A DNA stretch of 64,000 nt from contig NZ_LN848257.1 of NCBI RefSeq assembly GCF_001499735.1, positions 3,869,250-3,933,249 of the forward strand, given 5' to 3'. Below are positions 57,364 to 64,000 of the stretch, one piece after another (the first letter of the stretch is position 1; each line of letters opens with the position of its first letter). The notes below the pieces were generated by a model. It saw only the letters and a program-made list of their open reading frames with translations, made no database searches and was not told the DNA's origin. Source of the DNA: Thiocapsa sp. KS1 (GTDB lineage: Bacteria > Pseudomonadota > Gammaproteobacteria > Chromatiales > Chromatiaceae). The translations under genes were made by a program, and so were the position numbers.

Positions 57364-58940
57364 TGGCGCTCGCGATGGATCCCCATGCCTGGCAACTCGG
57401 CGATCTGTTGGACGGATTCGTCGGTGCGGGGGCGGTCGGCGATCGGCAGGTTGCGAGCCTGGCGTGCGACAGCCGCTCGGTGGGTCCGGGCGCGCTCTTT
57501 CTCGCCTGTCAGGGCGCCCGCACCCATGGCTTGAGTTTCGCCGAAGAGGCGCACCGTCGCGGGGCGTGCGCCATCCTGGCCGAGCTGGCCCCGGCCTGGT
57601 CGGCCGCCGACTTGGCCGATCTCCAAGCGCGCCTCGGCCTTCCGGTGATCGCGCTGGAAGGACTCGGTGCGCAGGTCAGCGCGATTGCGGATCGCTTCCT
57701 CGGCTCGCCGAGCGCACGTCTGGAGACCTTCGGCATTACGGGGAGCGTCGGCAAGACCAGCGTCGCGCACGCACTCGCGCAGGCCCTGGCCGTCGAGCTT
57801 CCCTGCGGTGTCATCGCCACGATCGGCCGCGGATTTCCCGGCGACCTCAAGGCTACGGCCGAGAAGGAGCCGGACGCTCTCGGGCTTCAGGAGACGCTGG
57901 AGAGCCTGCGCGCACGCGGCGCCAAGGCCGTGGCGTTGGAGATCTCTCCGCAGGCGCTCGAGCACTCGCGCGCGGCGGCGGTTCATTTCAGTCATGCCGT
58001 CTTCACCGGTCTGGCCGGCGCCGACCCGGAGCATGCCGGCGACGTCGCCGCGTCGACGGCCGCCGCCGAGGCAACACTGCGCCTCTTCAGGTGTCCGGAT
58101 CTGATCTGGGCCGTCTTGAATCTGGATGACCCCTTCGCCGAGACCATCCTCGCTGCGTTGCCGTCCGGCGTCTGTGTGGCGGGCTTCGGGTCCGGGGCGA
58201 ATCGCGCGGTGTCGGATCAGGTTCTGTCGGCCCGATGCGATATCCGCGTCTTCGCCCGCGAGATCGAACCCCTGGAACGGGGCTTGCGCCTCCGCGTGGT
58301 CTGCGAGACCCCGGAAGAGCACGCCGAGGTGGATCTCGACGTCGGTCTGATCGGCGCGTTCAACGCAGCCAATCTGCTTGCCGTCCTGGCCGTCCAGCTC
58401 TCGCGCGGTCGCCACCCCGAGCGCGCGGCGCGGGAGTTGAGCCGCATCCGCGGGGTACCCGGACGGATGGAGTGCTTCGGCGGCGTGCAAGCGCCGCTGA
58501 TCTTGGTCGACGAGGCCCGTACGCCGGCGGCACTCGAGCGAGCACTCTCGAGCTTACGCGAGCACAAGCCTCGTCGCCTCTTCACGGTCTTCGGCTGCGG
58601 CGGCGAGTGCGACCCCGCCATGCGACCTCTCATGGGGGCCATTGCCGAGCGTCTGAGCGACGGCCTGATCCTGACCGACGACAATCCCCGCGGCGAGCGC
58701 GGCGAGGCGATCATCGCGGACATCCTCGCGGGCGTGGCCGATCCGGATCGCGTGCGGGTCGAGCGCCAGCGCGGACTCGCGATCCGTATCGCGATTGCCC
58801 TCGCCGGTATCGGCGATGCCGTGCTCGTGGCCGGCAAAGGCCATGAGACGATTCAGGACATGGGCGAGCTCAAGGTACGCTTCAGCGACCGTGCCCAGGT
58901 CGTCGAGGCCCTCCGCGAATGGCGAGAGGGACACCACTGA
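57360..58940 (+). CDS. murE: MurE-like Mur ligase with degenerate catalytic motifs
   Basis: By position and length (526 residues) this is murE, the ligase adding meso-diaminopimelate to UDP-MurNAc-L-Ala-D-Glu. The UDP-site CDSR, the fold landmarks GAFNAANLLAVLAV and VPGRME, the DAP motif DDNPR (441-444) and VLVAGKGHE remain. Many signature residues are changed. The P-loop is ITGSVGKTS (V130 where the family has Asn in TNGKT), SSHxL is SPQAL (196-200), the DHLDYHG region is ADPEHAG, and the AAK of the carbamoylated lysine is AAE (E237). YAHTP is EARTP and GGDRD is GGECD. MurF and MurD alongside are normal. Either the enzyme is unusual or another murE exists elsewhere. Confidence 0.85.
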   Translation: MMALAMDPHAWQLGDLLDGFVGAGAVGDRQVASLACDSRSVGPGALFLACQGARTHGLSFAEEAHRRGACAILAELAPAWSAADLADLQARLGLPVIALEGLGAQVSAIADRFLGSPSARLETFGITGSVGKTSVAHALAQALAVELPCGVIATIGRGFPGDLKATAEKEPDALGLQETLESLRARGAKAVALEISPQALEHSRAAAVHFSHAVFTGLAGADPEHAGDVAASTAAAEATLRLFRCPDLIWAVLNLDDPFAETILAALPSGVCVAGFGSGANRAVSDQVLSARCDIRVFAREIEPLERGLRLRVVCETPEEHAEVDLDVGLIGAFNAANLLAVLAVQLSRGRHPERAARELSRIRGVPGRMECFGGVQAPLILVDEARTPAALERALSSLREHKPRRLFTVFGCGGECDPAMRPLMGAIAERLSDGLILTDDNPRGERGEAIIADILAGVADPDRVRVERQRGLAIRIAIALAGIGDAVLVAGKGHETIQDMGELKVRFSDRAQVVEALREWREGHH

Positions 58941-60298
58941 TGTGGTCCCTCGACGACGCCGTTTCCCGCGCCGGAGGCCGCCGCGCGGGCGCGGATTGCC
59001 GCTTCACCTCGGTCGGCACCGACAGCCGCGGGGATTGCGGCGGACAGCTCTTCGTCGCCCTGCGCGGCGAGCGCTTCGACGGGCATGCCTATGTCGCCGC
59101 CGCACGCGAGGCGGGTGCCGTCGCGGCGATGGTCGATCATCCGCTCCCGCTGGATCTGCCCCAATGGATCGTCGAGGACACCCGACTGGGCCTCGGACGT
59201 CTGGCGGGGGCTTGGCGCGACGACTTCCCCGGGCGAGTCGTCGCCATCACCGGGAGCAACGGCAAGACCACGGTCAAGGAGATGGTCGCGGCCATTTTGG
59301 CGCAGGCGGGCAGCGTGCGTGCCACACGCGGCAATCTGAACAACGATATCGGGATGCCTCTAACCCTTTTGAGTGCCCGTGACGAAGACTTCCTGGTGCT
59401 CGAGATGGGTGCCAACCACCATGGCGAGATCGGCTACATGACCGACATCGCCCGCCCGGATGTCGCGCTGATCACCAATGCCGGACGCGCCCACCTGGAG
59501 GGCTTCGGCAGTGTCGACGGCGTTGCCCGCGCAAAGGGCGAGATTGCCCGCGGCCTGCCCCCCGACGGGGTCTTCGTGTTTGCCGGCGATGCGGTTTACG
59601 CCGATCTCTGGCGCGAATTGGCCGCGGGTCGCCGCGTCCTGACCTTCGGGCTCGAGGGCGATGCCGATCTTCGGGCCGATCGCTCGGCCATCCGGGTCGC
59701 GTGGACGGATGCCGGTTTCACGACGACGGTCGTCGCACAACACAACGGCCACGAGATCCCGATCACCCTGCGTCTGGCCGGCGAGCACAACGCCCGCAAT
59801 GCCTTGGCCGCGGCTGCGACGGCGCTTGCGCTGGGGATCGATCCCGATGCGATCCGGGCGGGCCTCGCGACGCTGACGCCTGTGAAGGGTCGACTCTGTC
59901 CCCGTCGCTGCGGCTCGGCAGGCGTGATCGACGACACCTACAACGCCAATCCCGAGTCGATCGCGGCTGCGATCCAGGTCCTGGCCGGTCTGTCCGGGCG
60001 GCGCTGGTTGATCTTGGGCGACTTGGGCGAGCTGGGTCCGCAGGCCGAGGCGTTGCACCGGGAGATCGGGGATGTGGCGCGCTCGGCCGGCGTGGAGCGC
60101 CTTTTCAGCGTCGGCACGCTCAGCGCGGCCGCGACGGCTGCCTTCGGGGCCGGCGCATGTCATTTCGCGGACCAGAACGCCTTGGTCGAGGCACTGCGCG
60201 CGGAGCTCGGCGCGGATGATCGGGTCTTGGTCAAGGGCTCTCGATCCGCGCGGATGGAATATGTTGTCGAGGCGCTCTGCGCAGAGGGGGATGTTTAG
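58940..60298 (+). CDS. murF: UDP-MurNAc-tripeptide D-alanyl-D-alanine ligase
   Basis: Adds D-Ala-D-Ala to complete the UDP-MurNAc pentapeptide. The 452-residue protein has an intact P-loop VVAITGSNGKTTVKE, GNLNNDIGMPLTLL, EMGANHHGEIGYM, NAGRAHLEGFGS and DDTYNANPES. ATG 58940 shares a base with the murE stop (TGATG). All canonical motifs are present, in contrast to MurE upstream. Confidence 0.96.
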   Translation: MWSLDDAVSRAGGRRAGADCRFTSVGTDSRGDCGGQLFVALRGERFDGHAYVAAAREAGAVAAMVDHPLPLDLPQWIVEDTRLGLGRLAGAWRDDFPGRVVAITGSNGKTTVKEMVAAILAQAGSVRATRGNLNNDIGMPLTLLSARDEDFLVLEMGANHHGEIGYMTDIARPDVALITNAGRAHLEGFGSVDGVARAKGEIARGLPPDGVFVFAGDAVYADLWRELAAGRRVLTFGLEGDADLRADRSAIRVAWTDAGFTTTVVAQHNGHEIPITLRLAGEHNARNALAAAATALALGIDPDAIRAGLATLTPVKGRLCPRRCGSAGVIDDTYNANPESIAAAIQVLAGLSGRRWLILGDLGELGPQAEALHREIGDVARSAGVERLFSVGTLSAAATAAFGAGACHFADQNALVEALRAELGADDRVLVKGSRSARMEYVVEALCAEGDV

Positions 60299-61381
60299 GT
60301 GTTGCTTTATCTGGCCGAATGGCTGTCACAGTTTCAGACCGGGTTCAATGTCTTCCGGTACCTGACCCTGCGCGCGATCATGGGCGTGCTTACGGCGCTC
60401 GCGATCGCTCTGCTCGTCGGCCGGCCGATGATCACCCGTCTGCGCGCCTACAAGGTCGGTCAGATGGTGCGCGACGACGGCCCGCAGAGCCATCTTTCCA
60501 AGGCCGGCACGCCGACCATGGGCGGTGCGCTCATCCTGGTGGCAGTCGGCATCAGCACCCTGCTTTGGGCCGATCTCGACAATCGCTATGTCTGGATCGT
60601 GCTCTTGACCACGCTTGCGTTCGGCGTGATCGGACTCGTCGACGACTACAAGAAGCTGGTGCTCCGCAACCCGCGCGGATTGGCGGCGCGCTGGAAGTAT
60701 CTTTGGCAGACGGTCGCGGGCTTTGCCGCGGCAATCGCCCTGTACGCGACGGCCGGGTCTCCCGCCGAGACCGAGCTGCTGATCCCCTATCTGAAGGACG
60801 TTTCGATCCAGCTCGGTCCCTGGTTCATCCTGCTGACCTATTTCGTGATCGTCGGGGCCAGCAACGCGGTGAATCTGACCGATGGTCTGGACGGCCTCGC
60901 CGTCATGCCGACGGTCCTGGTGGCCGGCGCCCTGGCGGTCTTCGTCTACGCCGCCGGCCATGGCCCGATCGCCAACTATCTCCTGATCCCGCACATCCCG
61001 GAGGTCGGGGAGCTGGTGGTCTTCTGCGGCGCCTTGGTGGGTGCGGGGCTCGGGTTTCTCTGGTTCAACGCCTATCCGGCCCAGGTCTTCATGGGCGACG
61101 TGGGTGCCTTGGCGCTGGGCGCCGCACTCGGCGTGGTGGCCGTGGCGGCGCGCCAGGAGCTGGTGCTCTTCGTCATGGGCGGTGTCTTCGTGGTCGAGAC
61201 CATCTCGGTGATGATGCAGGTGATGTCCTTCAAGCTCACCGGCAAGCGCATCTTTCGGATGGCGCCGATCCATCATCATTTCGAGCTGAAGGGTTGGCCC
61301 GAGCCACGGGTCATCGTGCGTTTCTGGATCGTGACCGTGGTCCTGGTGTTGGTCGGGCTGGCGAGTTTGAAGATCCGGTAA
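60299..61381 (+). CDS. mraY: Phospho-MurNAc-pentapeptide translocase
   Basis: Ten-helix inner-membrane enzyme transferring phospho-MurNAc-pentapeptide to undecaprenyl phosphate (lipid I). The 360-residue protein has [25 protein letters not shown] (catalytic Asp pair), [24 protein letters not shown] and the triple-His loop [12 protein letters not shown]. It starts immediately after the murF stop with GTG. A 113-bp gap before murD is the largest inside the cluster. Confidence 0.96.
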   Translation: MLLYLAEWLSQFQTGFNVFRYLTLRAIMGVLTALAIALLVGRPMITRLRAYKVGQMVRDDGPQSHLSKAGTPTMGGALILVAVGISTLLWADLDNRYVWIVLLTTLAFGVIGLVDDYKKLVLRNPRGLAARWKYLWQTVAGFAAAIALYATAGSPAETELLIPYLKDVSIQLGPWFILLTYFVIVGASNAVNLTDGLDGLAVMPTVLVAGALAVFVYAAGHGPIANYLLIPHIPEVGELVVFCGALVGAGLGFLWFNAYPAQVFMGDVGALALGAALGVVAVAARQELVLFVMGGVFVVETISVMMQVMSFKLTGKRIFRMAPIHHHFELKGWPEPRVIVRFWIVTVVLVLVGLASLKIR

Positions 61382-61494
61382 GCGCGGCGACAGGTTTTTT
61401 GGTTCGGACAGGCTTTGATTCGACGGGGGGGGATGAAAGCGATCGACATGGACATCCGCGGCACCGGTTCGCGCATGTCTTGCGGGAGCGGCCG

Positions 61495-62847
61495 ATGAGC
61501 ACGCTGTCGGATGCTGCGAAGACCCTGGTGGTCGGGCTCGGCAAGACAGGGCTTTCGTGCGCCCGCTATCTGCGTTCGCAAGGCATCTTGACGGCCGTGA
61601 CGGACTCGCGCGCGAATCCGCCCGGTTTGCGGCAGCTGCGCGACGAGATGCCGGAGGTCGCGGTCTTCGTCGGCGGCTTCGAGCCCGAGGTCTTCGCCGC
61701 TGCCGCCCGTTTGGTCGTCAGCCCAGGCGTGCCCGTCGCCGAGCCCTTGATTCAGGATGCGATCGCACGCGGCGTCGAGGTGATCGGCGACGTGGAGCTG
61801 CTCGCACGGGCCGCGCAGGCGCCGATTTGCGCCATCACCGGATCCAACGGCAAGAGCACGGTCACGACCCTGGTCGGGCAGATGGCCGCGGCGGCCGGGC
61901 AGCGCGTGGCCGTCGGCGGGAATTTGGGGGAGCCGGCACTGGATCTGCTCGATGCCTCGGTCGAGCGCTATGTCCTGGAGCTTTCGAGCTTCCAGCTGGA
62001 GACGACCTTCGGCCTGCGCGCCGATGTGGCGGTCGTGCTCAATGTCTCTGCCGATCACATGGACCGCTACCCGGATCTGGACGCCTATGCGCAGACCAAG
62101 GCGCGTATCTACCGCGACGCGCGGGTTGCCGTCGTGAATCGCGACGATCCGATCGTCGCGGCCATGCCTCGGGATGCTGCCATCGAGATCGGCTTCACCC
62201 TCGGCGAGCCGACGGGGAGCGACTTCGGGCTGCGCATCCATGAGGGAGCGGTTTGGATCTGCAGCGGGCAGGAGCCCATCCTGCCGACCTCCGAGGTCCG
62301 CATCGCCGGGATGCACAACCTGGCGAACGCACTCGCGGCCTTGGCGCTGATCGCCGGATGCGGTCTGCCGATCGGGCCGGCCTGCGATGTCCTGCGTCGC
62401 TTCGGCGGACTGCCGCATCGCAGCGAGCTGGTTGCCGAGCGCGACGGCGTGCGCTGGTACGACGACTCCAAGGGCACCAATCCGGGGGCGACCGTCGCGG
62501 CGCTCGAAGGTTTGGTTCCTCCGGGAAGCAGCGGTCTCGCGGTGCTGATCGCCGGCGGCGACGGCAAGGGTGCCGACTTTGCGCCGCTGCGTCCCGCGGT
62601 CAAGCGCGCCGCGCGCGCCGTGGTGTTGATCGGACGGGATGCCGGATTGATTGCTCGGGCGTTGGACGGCGAGGTCCCCTTGGTGGAGGCCGCAAGCATG
62701 CAGGACGCGGTCGCTCGGGCGGCGACGATCGCCCGGCCCGGCGACACCGTCCTGCTCTCGCCGGCCTGTGCCAGCTTCGACATGTTCGACAGCTACGAGC
62801 ACCGCGGGCGGGTCTTCGCCGAGGCGGTGCGGGGGCTCGGGACATGA
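61495..62847 (+). CDS. murD: UDP-MurNAc-L-alanine D-glutamate ligase
   Basis: Adds D-Glu to UDP-MurNAc-L-Ala. The 450-residue protein has VVGLGKTGLSCARYL, the P-loop CAITGSNGKSTVTTLVGQ, GGNLGEPALDLL, LELSSFQLE, ADHMDRYPDL and the carbamoylatable lysine in AQTKARIYRDA, then DDSKGTNPGAT. All expected residues are present. Its stop overlaps the ftsW start (ATGA). Confidence 0.96.
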   Translation: MSTLSDAAKTLVVGLGKTGLSCARYLRSQGILTAVTDSRANPPGLRQLRDEMPEVAVFVGGFEPEVFAAAARLVVSPGVPVAEPLIQDAIARGVEVIGDVELLARAAQAPICAITGSNGKSTVTTLVGQMAAAAGQRVAVGGNLGEPALDLLDASVERYVLELSSFQLETTFGLRADVAVVLNVSADHMDRYPDLDAYAQTKARIYRDARVAVVNRDDPIVAAMPRDAAIEIGFTLGEPTGSDFGLRIHEGAVWICSGQEPILPTSEVRIAGMHNLANALAALALIAGCGLPIGPACDVLRRFGGLPHRSELVAERDGVRWYDDSKGTNPGATVAALEGLVPPGSSGLAVLIAGGDGKGADFAPLRPAVKRAARAVVLIGRDAGLIARALDGEVPLVEAASMQDAVARAATIARPGDTVLLSPACASFDMFDSYEHRGRVFAEAVRGLGT

Positions 62848-64000
62848 CGGTCGCTGCGCGTCAGGTTCGCGGCAATCCGGCACGCAACAGACAGCGCCGC
62901 CGCGAGCGCTCGGTCGCTCCCGTGGACTATGCCTTGTTGGTCTGTGCACTGGGATTGGTTGCGTTCGGCTTCGTGATGGTGTCCTCGGCGTCGATGTCGA
63001 TCGCGTCCACGTGCTGCGACGATCCCTTTTACTACGTGACGCGCCATGGCCTTGCACTCGGGCTTGCCCTGACCGGGGCGGTCCTGGCCTACAACGTGCC
63101 GCTCGATTGGTGGGAGCGCGGCGGTGTGTGGCTCTTCCTGCTCGGTCTGGTCTCGCTCGTCCTGGTGCTGGTGCCGGGCGTGGGACGCGAGGTCAACGGT
63201 GCGACGCGCTGGATCCCGTTGGGCCCGCTGAACGTCCAGCCCTCCGAGCTGGTGAAGCTGTTCGCCACCATCTATGTGTCGGGCTATCTGGTGCGTCATG
63301 CCGACGACGTGGTCAACCGGATCTCGGGATTCATCCGGCCCATGATCCTGATCGGAATCGCCGGCGCACTGATCCTTCAGCAGCCCGATTTCGGAACGAC
63401 GGCGGTCATGCTGGCGACCGTCATGGGTCTGCTGTTTTTGGGCGGTGTCAGCCTTATGCCCTTCGTGGTCCTGTTTTTGGTGGTGGCTGCCGGGCTCTTG
63501 GTGCTGGTCGTGATCTCGCCTTATCGCTTGCAGCGGGTCACCTCCTTCCTCGATCCCTTTCAGGACCCCTTCAATACGGGTTATCAGCTGAGCCAAGCCT
63601 TGATCGCCTTCGGCCGGGGCGAGTGGCTCGGTGTCGGACTGGGCAACGGGATCCAGAAGCAGTTCTTTCTCCCCGAGGCCCATACCGACTTTCTCGCTTC
63701 GGTTATCGGCGAAGAGCTGGGGCTGGTCGGGATGCTGGCCCTGATCGCGGCATTCGCCTTCTTGACGTGGCGGGCCTTCTCCATCGGGGCGCGTGCGCAA
63801 GCCGTCGGTAAGCATTTTGCGGCCTATGTCGCGCAAGGGATCGGCCTGGGCCTGGGTCTGCAGGCCTTCGTCAATATCGGTGTGAATGTCGGGATGCTGC
63901 CGACCAAGGGACTGACCCTGCCTTTCATGAGCTACGGGAGCAACAGTCTGATCGCCGCCTGCATGGCGATCGCCATCCTCCTGCGGATCGATGCGACGGT
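62844..64000 (+). CDS. ftsW: Septal peptidoglycan polymerase FtsW (partial)
   Basis: SEDS-family glycosyltransferase partnered with FtsI. The frame opens at ATG 62844 (MTVAARQVRGNPARNRQRRR), passes through at least nine membrane helices and runs off the right edge after about 385 codons. Landmarks are WIPLGPLNVQPSELVKLFAT, LQQPDFGTTAVML, GYQLSQALIAFGRGEW, FLPEAHTDFLASVIGEELGL (catalytic Asp region) and PFMSYGSNS. Only the last few residues are missing. Confidence 0.95.
   Translation, partial: MTVAARQVRGNPARNRQRRRERSVAPVDYALLVCALGLVAFGFVMVSSASMSIASTCCDDPFYYVTRHGLALGLALTGAVLAYNVPLDWWERGGVWLFLLGLVSLVLVLVPGVGREVNGATRWIPLGPLNVQPSELVKLFATIYVSGYLVRHADDVVNRISGFIRPMILIGIAGALILQQPDFGTTAVMLATVMGLLFLGGVSLMPFVVLFLVVAAGLLVLVVISPYRLQRVTSFLDPFQDPFNTGYQLSQALIAFGRGEWLGVGLGNGIQKQFFLPEAHTDFLASVIGEELGLVGMLALIAAFAFLTWRAFSIGARAQAVGKHFAAYVAQGIGLGLGLQAFVNIGVNVGMLPTKGLTLPFMSYGSNSLIAACMAIAILLRIDAT

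Overview
The window looks like chromosomal DNA of a purple sulfur bacterium (Gammaproteobacteria, Chromatiaceae, most like Thiocapsa). The coding DNA is GC-rich. Gene order follows gammaproteobacterial patterns (rsmI/lpoA/yraN/dolP; mraZ-rsmH-ftsL-ftsI-murE-murF-mraY-murD-ftsW). A Tyr/Gly-rich exported protein resembles sulfur globule proteins, and there is a complete bidirectional NAD-linked [NiFe]-hydrogenase operon (hoxEFUYH plus maturation protease). Genus is inferred from gene content only.

Positions 1-3370 are an AT-richer accessory patch: a cut-off coiled-coil gene, a putative defence-type gene (1070-2125), a secreted DUF4431-like protein, and nested repeats including two related ~193-bp miniature transposable elements with 18-bp inverted ends and 11-bp target duplications. 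From 3372 to 15751 come core genes: uvrA, a YajR-type transporter, ssb, the dTDP-rhamnose operon rfbBADC, lon (frameshifted before its catalytic residues) and rsmA. Short palindromic elements lie in the intergenic regions here. Positions 16086-19712 hold transaldolase, a CHAD protein and a rhodanese.

Positions 19832-25512 are the hox operon on the minus strand (hoxE-F-U-Y-orf110-H-W), with an unrecognised 110-residue gene between hoxY and hoxH. Then come pssA, an unknown two-gene unit (72-aa Cys-rich protein plus 388-aa protein), an LpxH-like phosphoesterase, ampD, a DUF1631 protein and nadC. Positions 33072-37312 form a minus-strand chaperone-like unit (AAA ATPase, CbpA, CbpM, EgtB-like protein). 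leuA, a type-4 uracil-DNA glycosylase and the sulfur-globule-like gene follow. Positions 40655-44772 are a minus-strand lipid unit (HAD phosphatase, OlsB-like, PlsC, GT4 glycosyltransferase, PAP2).

The right end holds rppH-ptsP, a GlcD-type oxidase, the dolP/yraN/lpoA envelope genes divergent from rsmI, RNase P RNA, and the division/cell-wall cluster from its promoter and MraZ boxes into a truncated ftsW. The most surprising protein there is MurE: its fold landmarks remain, but most signature catalytic residues are replaced, while MurF and MurD beside it look intact.
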